Part shown: one piece after another, positions 58,701-64,000 of the stretch
Layout of the letters: each line of letters begins with the position of its first letter
How positions within the stretch are numbered: position 1 is the stretch's first letter
DNA from: Apostichopus japonicus
Taxonomy: Eukaryota; Echinodermata; Holothuroidea; Aspidochirotida; Stichopodidae
Length of the DNA: 64,000 nt
Reading direction: 5' to 3'
Assembly (NCBI RefSeq): GCF_037975245.1
Contig: NC_092571.1
Span: 1,344,501-1,408,500 of the forward strand
Program-made: the position numbers and the translations under genes
The notes under the pieces: generated by a model
The model's input: only the letters and a program-made list of their open reading frames with translations
Database searches by the model: none
What the model was told of the DNA's origin: nothing

Positions 58701-60182
58701 AGTCAATTGTCATTCGGTCATTCGCTGTCATTCGTTTTAGTTTGTCCCAATCTGAATACAGAAGTCAAAGCAACAACAACATCCCAGCTGTACCTCCTCT
58801 CTTGAGTCTTGTTTCAAGCTTATTACACATAATAACATTATTTTCATGTGTTCTGTACACAGCATACTATAGTTAATCAAATTCAAGTGGTTCTTTATCA
58901 GGGCTCAAATTAAGGATCGAGAGAGACAAGGCACTTTTTAACAAAGATGAGAAATTGCTCTGGATTCTGACTTTTTCTAACTTTCAAAAGGCAACACGGT
59001 AATTTAGAAAAAATTGAAATACAATTCTTTCAAAATGAGTGAACACATGTACACAAATGCAAGAAAAGAGGAACGATTTATAAGATCAATGTTTGTGAAA
59101 CAGTAGGCTACATTTAGATTTTAATGCTTCCCACTGATGCTTAATAAAGTTGCTTACTATAATGCAGCTTGATTAAGGGAGTTGAGCATATAATTGATTT
59201 TTATGGCTATTTGACAAATGGGGGAGGGGAATGATCTACACTTTCACAAAAGCAGATTCTTTATCAGAACTAGCCTAACGTGTGGTTTACATCTTTACAT
59301 GAATAAGTTTACAGTTTTTTTATTTAATTTTTTCCTTGCGAGAAGGGGGGGGTGAGGGGGGGTGAAGCATAGTAGCCTACAACATTATTGTCCAACAAGA
59401 AGCCTGGTGGTTTCTTAATGTACTCATAATGACATTGAAAACTTTGTGAAATGGTTACTCTCGACCTATGGAAGTCTTGGGTGCATCCAGAAAGTCTGGT
59501 AGAATATGTTGTTAGGTCTACTGCGTGCGTTATTCTTAATCTAGGCCTAAGTTAGCACAGTGTTTGGAAAGTAACATAACTAACAAGTTTTAGTTACATA
59601 CAATGACAGTTCTACCTAGCCTATGCCCTGCTGAGGCTAGGGACTCATTCCAATTATCAGCCTGGCAGTGTGACAGCAGGGAGCTCTTCGCCCATCTGGC
59701 AGCTCCTGGTGAAAGGACAGTTCATGTCGGCCTAATCCTACTTCCTAGGCCTAACGTTTAGCGTATGACTGAATGGCTTAAGTAAGGCCTAGCCTAAGTT
59801 GAACTGGCGAAATCCAGTGAAAAAGTGCCATGGAGAACTCAGGCTTACCCAAACGAAGAAAGAGTATTGCACTAAACATGCAAAGGGTAACTGGTATCAA
59901 TACTCCGAACACAATCCCCAACTGTCTTCTCCCATCTTGTGCTGAGTAATTTACACTTTGCTGCAGTTCGTACCTCAATAGAGGTTGCGTTAGAGTATTA
60001 TTAACAGAATTCATTTGGTCACCGTCATTAGGCCTCCGAGACACATTTGAGCATTGCCTGGTCCGGTCAATGGTATGCTTTCCTTTAATGGGTTCACCGG
60101 CTTCCTCGCCGTTGTTTAGACTAAGCATTGTCCTTGAACGTGACATTGCCATCCACCTCATAAAATAAATATGGAAATGCAA
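31089..60182 (-). CDS. SLC12A9: SLC12A9-like cation-chloride cotransporter family gene, complete, with alternative first exons
   Basis: Eleven common coding exons follow one of two first exons. With the proximal first exon the order is 44975-45179, 42739-42873, 41070-41204, 40346-40603, 39568-39675, 38574-38685, 37766-37923, 35073-35158, 34268-34392, 33299-33491, 32471-32795 and 31089-31906. The sum is 2658 bases, or 885 residues plus stop, against about 914 in human SLC12A9. All junctions are GT-AG and phases are consistent. Family hallmarks are [59 protein letters not shown] and [20 protein letters not shown]. The C-terminal domain includes [16 protein letters not shown] and [20 protein letters not shown]12 proteins have about 12 membrane helices and a large cytosolic C-terminus. 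SLC12A9 is an unusual member for which classical Na-K-Cl transport has not been clearly shown. The distal first exon at 59849-60182 gives a longer N-terminus. Confidence 0.95.
32471..32795 (-). CDS. SLC12A9: SLC12A9 exon 11
   Basis: The acceptor ACCACAG ends at 32796 and the donor GTGAGT starts at 32470. It encodes [20 protein letters not shown], then [18 protein letters not shown] and [15 protein letters not shown], ending in phase 1. This is the start of the cytosolic C-terminal domain. Confidence 0.95.
33299..33491 (-). CDS. SLC12A9: SLC12A9 exon 10, last membrane helices
   Basis: The acceptor TTCCTCAG ends at 33492 and the donor GTTTGTC starts at 33298. It encodes [20 protein letters not shown], two hydrophobic stretches, and [16 protein letters not shown], ending in phase 0. 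Confidence 0.95.
33575..33800 (+). mobile_element. tRNA-derived SINE, copy 1 (diverged)
   Basis: It shares with the copy at 55080-55408 the blocks AAGGATTGCAGGTTC, CCAGGTGTATAAA, GTTTGTGG and CCTATGGGGAAGTC in the same order but on the opposite strand. The A box is decayed here. It lies in the SLC12A9 intron between exons 9 and 10, antisense to the gene. Confidence 0.7.
33861..33921 (-). tRNA. tRNA-like relic (pseudogene or SINE head)
   Basis: On the minus strand, GGGATAGCTCAGTTGGTAGAGT gives a good D-arm and A box (TAGCTCAGTTGG). An anticodon-arm-like region with GTT follows. The T-arm is degenerate, without a proper GGTTCGAAT B box, so a functional tRNA is unlikely. It abuts the SINE copy above. 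Confidence 0.45.
34268..34392 (-). CDS. SLC12A9: SLC12A9 exon 9
   Basis: The acceptor TTCTTCCAG ends at 34393 and the donor GTAAAAC starts at 34267. It encodes [20 protein letters not shown], then [18 protein letters not shown], ending in phase 2. The ASAPNFRP block is diagnostic of the SLC12 family. Confidence 0.95.
34402..34680. repeat. 21-bp minisatellite abutting the exon 9 acceptor
   Basis: Variants of CATACTACCAATAGTAAACAA repeat about 12 times, from ten bases upstream of the splice acceptor outward. The long minus-strand opening across it (repeated MLFTIGS) is a repeat artefact. Confidence 0.92.
35073..35158 (-). CDS. SLC12A9: SLC12A9 exon 8
   Basis: The acceptor ATTGTAG ends at 35159 and the donor GTAATT starts at 35072. 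The 86 bases encode [20 protein letters not shown], then VLVSWLLAE, ending in phase 0. Confidence 0.92.
35370..37555. repeat. Intronic satellite, 62-64 bp unit, about 35 copies
   Basis: The unit contains TATACATGTGTA, ATAAATGAGGTCTATATATG, TCTACATGAAAGCCTTC and a (C/T)ATAG(TTC/GTC)AATCCC variant position. Periods are 62 or 64 according to an extra TA. Variants are interspersed. A five-unit block of 323 bp is repeated, with the marker TGTCACATGA at 36821 and 37144. The array fills most of the intron between SLC12A9 exons 7 and 8. Confidence 0.97.
37766..37923 (-). CDS. SLC12A9: SLC12A9 exon 7
   Basis: The acceptor TTTTTTTACAG ends at 37924 and the donor GTGAGTA starts at 37765. It encodes [20 protein letters not shown], then [20 protein letters not shown] and ANDSLF, ending in phase 1. 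Confidence 0.95.
38574..38685 (-). CDS. SLC12A9: SLC12A9 exon 6
   Basis: The acceptor TTCACAG ends at 38686 and the donor GTAAGCC starts at 38573. It encodes [20 protein letters not shown], then a hydrophobic helix ending FTCT, in phase 2. Confidence 0.95.
39568..39675 (-). CDS. SLC12A9: SLC12A9 exon 5
   Basis: The acceptor TCTACAG ends at 39676 and the donor GTGAGTC starts at 39567. It encodes [20 protein letters not shown], then [15 protein letters not shown], ending in phase 1. GIMAGAN is a core cotransporter motif. Confidence 0.95.
40022..40161 (-). pseudogene. Duplicated tail of SLC12A9 exon 4 plus its donor and adjacent intron
   Basis: The segment matches 40241-40380 at an offset of 218-219 bases. 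It covers the last 34 coding bases of exon 4, the donor and about 105 bases of intron. In the copy the homologous frame reads VDTFKDNLF (original VDTFRDNLF) followed by an intact GTAAG donor, and the frame stays open for about 20 codons upstream. No phase-matched acceptor was found, so it is called a partial exon duplication. Confidence 0.75.
40346..40603 (-). CDS. SLC12A9: SLC12A9 exon 4
   Basis: The acceptor GTTTTCAG ends at 40604 and the donor GTAAGTG starts at 40345. The 258 bases encode [18 protein letters not shown], two hydrophobic segments, and [15 protein letters not shown], ending in phase 1. NST near the start is a glycosylation sequon in an expected extracellular loop. Confidence 0.95.
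40640..40740. repeat. (TA)n / (TATATG)n microsatellite
   Basis: A compound TA and TATATG repeat with a central hexamer run, in the SLC12A9 intron between exons 3 and 4. It creates a spurious Ile/His/Tyr-repeat reading frame. Confidence 0.97.
41070..41204 (-). CDS. SLC12A9: SLC12A9 exon 3
   Basis: The acceptor TTCTCCAG ends at 41205 and the donor GTCAGTG starts at 41069. It encodes [18 protein letters not shown], then [20 protein letters not shown] and NFGET, ending in phase 1. ISR.LGPE.GG.IG is a diagnostic SLC12 signature. Confidence 0.96.
41662..42575. repeat. 92-bp tandem array, about 10 copies, two interleaved subtypes
   Basis: The unit contains AACCTTTCTCTGATTCTAAT, GCTAATACCACTCTATACTG and TCATATCATGCT. 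Subtype A has ACAAAGTACTTGTACCGACAG...TTTTAT and subtype B has TCAAAGCACT(T/C)GTACAAGCAG...TTCCT. The order is approximately A A B B A B B B with two decayed copies. It lies in the SLC12A9 intron between exons 2 and 3. Confidence 0.95.
42739..42873 (-). CDS. SLC12A9: SLC12A9 exon 2
   Basis: The acceptor CATTTCAG ends at 42874 and the donor GTATCC starts at 42738. It encodes [20 protein letters not shown], then [17 protein letters not shown], ending in phase 1. Every alternative first exon also ends in phase 1. Confidence 0.95.
42880..44970. other. SLC12A9 intron after proximal first exon; no gene recognised
   Basis: G runs lie at 43389 and 44400-44415, with A/T homopolymers elsewhere. A short CA/GT-rich palindromic patch (ACAGTACAGT-type) is at 44885-44935. 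No RNA gene or bounded transposon was seen. Confidence 0.45.
44975..45179 (-). CDS. SLC12A9: SLC12A9 proximal first coding exon (1A)
   Basis: The ATG at 45179 opens [20 protein letters not shown], then a lysine/proline-rich linker ([10 protein letters not shown]). Membrane helix 1 follows: [20 protein letters not shown] then LFLRL. The donor GTGAGA follows at 44974 in phase 1. The KLS...GV.LP..L..FS.ILFLRLG string matches helix 1 of SLC12A9. Confidence 0.92.
45180..46600. promoter_or_regulatory. Presumed promoter region of the proximal SLC12A9 transcript
   Basis: If exon 1A starts a transcript, its promoter lies just above 45179. I see no TATA box at a convincing spacing. No exon or transposon was recognised. 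This is an inference from position only. Confidence 0.3.
46600..47370. repeat. Ancient degenerate tandem array, about 120-170 bp unit
   Basis: A core like GAATTGATAATTATATTCAGT...CTC or CAG followed by GAATAT.. and GTTACT...TTCCACTCATGA recurs at about 46612, 46778, 46929, 47069, 47213 and 47334. Copies are heavily diverged with unequal spacing. Confidence 0.6.
47489..47566. repeat. 19-bp tandem repeat, four copies
   Basis: GACAAACTTAATTGATAAT repeats four times with single substitutions. It lies between the two SLC12A9 first exons. Confidence 0.9.
47570..49260. other. No gene recognised
   Basis: AT-rich sequence with a T run at 48330-48350. I found no exon or bounded element. It is intronic only if the distal SLC12A9 first exon is used. 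Confidence 0.45.
49345..49410 (-). other. Penelope-like / hammerhead-like fragment (tentative)
   Basis: On the minus strand, GCCTTTGAAGA, then the stem-loop GATCC-TGCTA-GGATC, then GAAAC-ATC and AGGC, resembles the type I hammerhead arrangement reported in Penelope-like elements (CUGANGA, stem II, GAAA). The first core C of CUGANGA is not conserved, so activity is doubtful. No reverse transcriptase frame is adjacent. Confidence 0.3.
50640..51215 (-). mobile_element. Truncated CR1/L2-like LINE, 3' part
   Basis: On the minus strand, separate frames show [20 protein letters not shown], then [20 protein letters not shown]. This is the canonical R..A.R......HITP.L..LHWLP...RI.FKI region of CR1/L2/Rex reverse transcriptases. 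Further down are [20 protein letters not shown] and [10 protein letters not shown], then an (ATT)n-like tail near 50655. Frameshifts and a stop separate the blocks, so it is dead. The family differs in sequence from the LINE end at 7160. Confidence 0.75.
51600..51905 (-). repeat. About 136-bp tandem repeat carrying AGGTCA-type half-sites
   Basis: Two full copies share GTGGAGGTCAA(A/T)G(T/G)TCATT, AGAAGCCTATTGTTT, CTCAAGAAGGGAAG and GTAAAC blocks. In one copy the motif is AGGTCAAAGTTCA, a near-ideal DR1 nuclear-receptor-type element. The family appears dispersed rather than local: a related GGTCAAAGATCA block occurs at about 61695. Confidence 0.7.
51960..53850. other. No gene recognised
   Basis: A short (CA)n run sits at 51917-51932. 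A 61-codon minus-strand opening at 52292-52477 has no recognised similarity. A GGCACT-containing degenerate purine-rich repeat lies at about 53500-53690 (minus AGTGCC). Nothing else was seen. Confidence 0.4.
53859..53980 (-). pseudogene. Decayed copy of the SLC12A9 distal first exon
   Basis: Nucleotide and protein similarity to 59849-59970 is clear. It shares GAGGTA(T/C)GAACTG, CAAGATG.GAG.AG, then [20 protein letters not shown] against [20 protein letters not shown], with the donor G/GTAA at the same place. The copy has in-frame TGA codons, a 1-base insertion and a deletion of about 10 bases, so it cannot supply a working N-terminus. The C-terminal helix segment stays open. Confidence 0.8.
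53990..55060. other. No gene recognised
   Basis: Contains a short (ATTGT)n-type microsatellite at 54554-54605. No exon, RNA gene or bounded transposon was seen. Confidence 0.45.
55080..55408 (-). mobile_element. tRNA-derived SINE, copy 2
   Basis: On the minus strand the head has a good A box (TGGTCAAGCGG) and B box (GGTTCCAGTCC), about 45 bases apart, as in a tRNA with a long variable arm (Leu/Ser type). The body blocks CCAGGTGTATAAA, GTTTGTGG and CCTTATGGGAAGTC follow, shared with the copy at 33575. Both plus-strand openings across it are artefacts. Confidence 0.8.
56080..57672 (+). mobile_element. Ty3/Gypsy retrotransposon relic with internal deletions
   Basis: Successive frames show pre-RT ([20 protein letters not shown], then PTKWV), then directly RNase H ([18 protein letters not shown], and HEYLYGQ). 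After that come [16 protein letters not shown] and a PG...D.L.RANL block, an integrase fragment ([13 protein letters not shown], then [13 protein letters not shown]) and an integrase C-terminal tail ([15 protein letters not shown]-like CNHRQLY). Most of the reverse transcriptase core and much of integrase are missing, and stops and frameshifts break the remainder. No LTRs were recognised. It is inactive. Confidence 0.85.
58222..58741. mobile_element. 520-bp TIR element with repeated subterminal motifs
   Basis: A perfect 17-bp terminal inverted repeat, ACTAAAACGAATGACAG, occurs at both ends and TTG flanks each end as a possible 3-bp duplication. ACGAATGACA or its complement recurs several times near both ends, and also at 58151 and 58180 just outside, so a second nested left end is possible. 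It has no coding capacity. The superfamily is undetermined. Confidence 0.7.
59849..60182 (-). CDS. SLC12A9: SLC12A9 distal alternative first coding exon (1B)
   Basis: The open frame from ATG 60182, with further in-frame ATGs at 60161, 60152 and 60146, encodes a hydrophilic leader ([20 protein letters not shown] ...). Helix 1 follows: [20 protein letters not shown] then SAILFLRL, ending at donor GTAAGCC (from 59848) in phase 1. Both phase and helix match exon 1A and human SLC12A9, so it can splice to the exon at 42873. The start choice is uncertain; 60146 gives the most typical leader. The upstream flank should contain the distal promoter. Confidence 0.8.
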
Positions 60183-60189
60183 AGTATAC

Positions 60190-61480
60190 CGTACAAAAAT
60201 AGATTACGTATTGTTGTTACTCGCGTAGGCCTTTGACACCAATGATACACATAGAAGAGGGCGCTAGAAAATTGCATCTGTCGGGTGCAGCTTCGAAATG
60301 ACAACTACTGAAACGTGACAACTTGACAAGTGGGGCGACACGTTATTAGCAGAATAACAGAATCTTCTGACGTGTTTTTTAAATATTTTTGACCGTCTTA
60401 TTATTTTAAATTATAATCTTTATTAGACACTTGTGGTATAATTAAATCATTTATTATGGTAAACATGCAATTAACGCATCAGGCTTAGTATACTCTAAAT
60501 CTACTAGTAGCTTTCTATTAATTGTGTCGTTATATGTATCATTGGTATATTTGGTTTGTTTTGTTGGCGCGCAAGACAGTAGTCAGGTGATAGACACCAT
60601 GTGATTAAAGCCACTCAGGTTTAATCCATTTGTGTATAGAGGGCACCAGTAAATGAAGATCGATAGGAAAGGTTTTCAATTGTTGAGTATTGTTGTGGTT
60701 TTGTTATTTCTATCGTAAATTACGGAGGGTTGTCGTTTTGGTTGTGGTTTTGTTTTGTTAGTTCTGTCGTAACTTAACATATCGGAACACCGTAATACCA
60801 AAGTTTGGCTTTGAAGTAAAGTCTGTCCTTGGCTAAGCTGATTATCGATTATCAAGCTTACCCATAGAAATTCCTTATCAATTTCTATGAGCTTACCGCA
60901 CTGATAGTGTGATGTCCAAAATGGAAAATCCTATATGCAATGCGAGTTCCCGCATTGCACACATGTGATGAAAAGATGCGTAATCTATTTCAAGTTGGTC
61001 TGTTACGTTTGAACTCTTATCTAGTGTAGTTTATATGTACTCCAATGATTCCGATACACATGCACGAATATTCACCATTTTCCAATGGGGGGGGGGGGGG
61101 GGTATGTAAAGCGATGTCGAGACTGACTTCCGAGTGCAACAAAAGTTCCCGTATGTGCCCATCACTCACTTGCCAAACTAAACAGCATTTTATATGCTGT
61201 GTACCTCCATCAATCGTCGAATACATATAACGGATGAAAAAGAGTATAGTAAATTGATTCACCCGCCGTATACCAAATATAACCTATATAATTATGATTC
61301 CAAACTTTTGGGGATAAGTTTGACTTGAAGTCCAAACTTTATTTGAAGTCCAAAATAAGTATTTTCGGCAGCTGTGGTTTTAAAGATGGTAGTCCTTTTG
61401 ACCTATTTTAGCTAGGCGGAGCGGATATTAGTCCAGTATAAATAGCAGCCAACCAATCCTGTCTTCATCAAAACGTGTAT
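60190..61480. other. Upstream flank of the distal SLC12A9 exon; no gene recognised
   Basis: Presumed promoter side of exon 1B. It contains an inverted repeat ATAGAAATT/AATTTCTAT with AAGCT/AGCTT outside it at about 60868-60893, and a run of 20 G at 61087-61104. No other feature was seen. Confidence 0.4.
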
Positions 61481-61484
61481 GTGT

Positions 61485-61740
61485 AAGTGTGTCATTATGT
61501 GTGTGTGACTGCATATGTGTGTGTCCAGTTTTGCGTCAGAAAACTCCTCATTAAAGGGTGGGCCGATTGTCTTCAAACTTGGTGCGAAGGTACCACAGGG
61601 TAAACCCACGTGTGGAAACATTGAATCGACATGTGCACAGGTTTAACTGAAATGTCAAGTAGTATCAAAATATGTGGTTGCAATGGGAACCGCGGTCAAA
61701 GATCATGTGGTTGAAGGTCAAGGTATAATTTTAGCGTAAG
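61485..61740 (+). repeat. Dispersed repeat fragment with GT-rich start and GGTCA motifs
   Basis: A GT-rich stretch is followed by GTGGGCCGATTGTCTTCAAA, then GGTCAAAGATCA and GAAGGTCAAGG. The style resembles the 51.6-kb repeat, but boundaries are not visible. Confidence 0.4.
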
Positions 61741-62182
61741 TTTGTGTCACATGCTACTCCTGTTTATGACATTTGCAAGTCGGTGGATTGCCCTCTTGTT
61801 TTTTAGCTATGACTTTCGATTTTCACACTGGTATTGATCCAATTCTTCTCCAGCTAAGTGCAAAAGACCCCGACTGAGCCATACCCCTACTGACGTGGGG
61901 AGGTGGGGGAGGGTTAAGAAACAGCATTGAATCCAACCCTAACCCACTGTCCCACACCCTCACCAGTGTTGATGGGACTTAGGGGCTGTAATGACCGTGT
62001 ATAGCGCCCCCACCCCACCACCACCACACCCGCCCGCCTTTTCAATCTTATTCAAAGGGAGTTATTTGCACAACGTTGCATTTAGACATAATTGTTTAGA
62101 CCTATAGATTTATAGTCTAACTATGCCTGAGAAAATAGTCAGAATGTGCCCTTTGACGTCTCAATTTTGAATTTCTTTGAAA

Positions 62183-63958
62183 CAGTGGCGTAGCTACGGG
62201 GGGCCTGGGGGGCCGAGGCCCCCATGAAATCGGCTGGGCCCCCCCCACTGGCCCCCACTGGGAATGGGGTGGAAAAAAATGTTGTAAAAAAAAAAAACAC
62301 TCATCAGTGCGATTCACTAATATTTTTTGTTCAATAATTTGGGAAATAGAGTTACACAATTTTCTCGTCTGCATATGGCAGAATAAGAATAATACAATAT
62401 CTGTAGTAATCATGAGAATGGTCACACAGCATGGCATGGCAATGGTCGATGCGACGATTGCGACCATACACCACGAACCTTGTGCATGTGCTGCGCGATA
62501 TCGATATCTGCTGAAAATATGTTCAGTGCTTCCACCTATAGGCTAGCGCAACAATCTATCAAAAGATTGGCTCCGTTTGTACTGAGCCGAAGTATCAGGT
62601 ATTCATATATATTGCCTCGAGTCAAATGAATATATGTCATTGAATATTCCACAAAACAACTTTTTTATGGCCACGAAACTGTCGATTTTCCACTACTGGT
62701 AGAGATTGGCACAAAAACCCAGATTCTGATGACAGCTGCCTCAAGAAACCCAATAAATGGCCTAATTAGCACCGAGCCACCAATGTGGACCATTACCGAA
62801 ACATCAATGCGTGTTAGTCTTGCATCCCCTTCCTCTAATGCTATTTAAGTCCAAATGTGGGCATATCCTGCAAACCTACCGGTAGCCCACAGGGGTTTGA
62901 GTTGGGAGAAAGGCCTTGACACCTTGAAACGACAAATGATGCCAACTTCCCTCAAGTTAAAAGTCTGGCTGAGTTGGCAAGGCAAGTCAGCATGAAAGAG
63001 AAAAAACTTTTATTGCATTTCTGTCACCAAAGTTCAGGCGCGGATCCAGAGGGGGGTCCAGGGGGTGCGGACCTCCCTGCTCTTGGCCCCCCCCCAAAAA
63101 AAAAGGAAAAAAAGAGAGAAAAAAAAGAGAGAGAGAGAAAAAAATTAAATTAAACATCCATAGCGTTTGTTCTCTCCAATCTACCATGAATAGATCATCA
63201 ATAAAACTAGCTAACTCGTACTGATGCAGATACATTTCGAGTGAGTTTTTGTAGGAGCTTTGCATGGCTAAATTGAAGGGGGTTCCCTGTTGTACTTAAA
63301 TATCCAAGAATTTCACAATGGATAGAGGGAAACCCACTCCCCTAAGACCCTAGGATCACTGGAGGCCAAACCCCTCACCCTTACAGAATCCTGGATCTGG
63401 CCCTGCATCAAACAGTGGTGACGGAACGGGAGGGGGATTGGGCGCTAAAGGCATTATGATTTTTGTATCATCTCAACTCATCTGGTATGTATTACCATAT
63501 TTCATAGATTGTTTTTTCTCATCAATTAAGAAATTGCAGACATGAGATTCATATTTTCAGGCTAGGTACATGCAGCTTAGAATACTCGGGAAGTGCCGTT
63601 TCCGGCCATCTGGGGAGTTTGTAAAGCCAAAAATTTTCTTGGACGCTCCGCGCCAACCGATGGTGGCGCTCCGCTTAGATAGTCTTACGTCCAGGCAAGG
63701 CTGGACCAGTCAGACCCCCCCCCACCCTGTCACACATTCTGCATCTGCCCCTGAAGTTACACATCCTTTTGGTTGCTATTTTGCCTCACAGGTGCCATCT
63801 CCTGCGATCTGGGGGGGTGCTGAAATCTCAAATTTTCTCTGTACGCTCCGCGCCAACCAAGGTGGCGCTCCGCTTAGATAGTAACCTCCGGCCCCCCCCT
63901 ACAAGAAAGAACAGCCCCCCATGGCCCCCCCACTCAAAAAATCCTAGCTACGCCACTG
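62183..63958. mobile_element. 1776-bp non-autonomous hAT-like element with perfect 8-bp TSD
   Basis: It begins CAGTGGCGTAGCTA and ends with the exact reverse complement. The flanks are CTTTGAAA on both sides (62175-62182 and 63959-63966). The subterminal regions are very G/C-homopolymer rich. It carries an internal direct repeat containing GCTCCGCGCCAACC and GGTGGCGCTCCGCTTAGATA at about 63640 and 63845. No transposase frame is present. Confidence 0.9.
63035..63403. mobile_element. Probable MITE nested in the hAT-like element
   Basis: The left end CAGGCGCGGATCCAG and the reverse complement of the right end (CAGGGCCAGATCCAG) form an imperfect inverted repeat. It sits inside the larger element. 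The flanks (CACCAAAG and CATCAAAC) are only a weak 6-of-8 match. Confidence 0.5.
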
Positions 63959-64000
63959 CTTTGAAAGATCCCCAAAACCCCTTTTATTGGAGTTGGCTTC

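Noticed and set aside
61045-61262. Small overlapping frames on both strands
   Set aside because: They span a G homopolymer and have no recognised similarity or splice context.

Overview
The window is nuclear DNA from an animal. Coding sequence is split into short exons with GT-AG junctions and consistent phases. It is AT-rich, gene-poor and crowded with satellites, MITE-like elements, SINEs and retroelement relics. The proteins resemble vertebrate families closely. A marine invertebrate deuterostome such as an echinoderm would fit, but the species cannot be fixed from the sequence and this is low-confidence inference.

Three protein genes are supported, all on the minus strand. (1) Positions 1-17522 hold the 5' half of an anoctamin gene most like ANO7 (TMEM16 family). 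Seven shared exons lie between 1 and 5998 and run off the left edge. They are preceded by two alternative phase-0 first coding exons, at 11275-11343 and 17394-17507. (2) Positions 22798-24987 hold an intact single-exon gene for a 729-residue type I membrane protein. It has three Ig-like domains and a long cytoplasmic tail with one ITIM-type tyrosine motif and an RVxF-type PP1 docking motif. (3) Positions 31089-60182 hold a complete SLC12A9-like gene (cation-chloride cotransporter family). Eleven common exons plus either of two alternative first coding exons (44975-45179 or 59849-about 60182) are readable. With the nearer first exon the product is 885 residues. A decayed copy of the distal first exon lies between them at 53859-53980.

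The rest is repeats. The most notable is a 215-bp retroposed element at 18012-18226 (minus). It begins with the exact 5' end of U2 snRNA, continues into unrelated hairpin-rich sequence and is flanked by an 11-bp target-site duplication, so it looks like a U2-headed SINE. hAT-like non-autonomous elements with perfect or near-perfect 8-bp duplications lie at 13515-13851, 14646-15116 and 62183-63958. A large inverted repeat sits in an anoctamin intron (7781-8081). Another TIR element with many subterminal motifs is at 58222-58741. A deleted Ty3/Gypsy relic lies at 56080-57672 and two CR1/L2-like LINE 3' ends at 7160-7420 and 50640-51215. Two copies of a tRNA-derived SINE are at 33575 and 55400. 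Large tandem arrays include a 63-bp satellite of about 35 copies inside SLC12A9 (35370-37555), a 92-bp array (41662-42575), a 77-bp array built as seven 11-bp units (28081-28355), a 130-bp array (28895-29410) and a 151-bp higher-order array (16130-16935).

The three genes do not form an operon or an obvious pathway. ANO7-like proteins are scramblase/channel-type membrane proteins, SLC12A9-like proteins are endomembrane or plasma-membrane transporters, and the Ig protein is a candidate signalling receptor. Shared strand is the only link seen.
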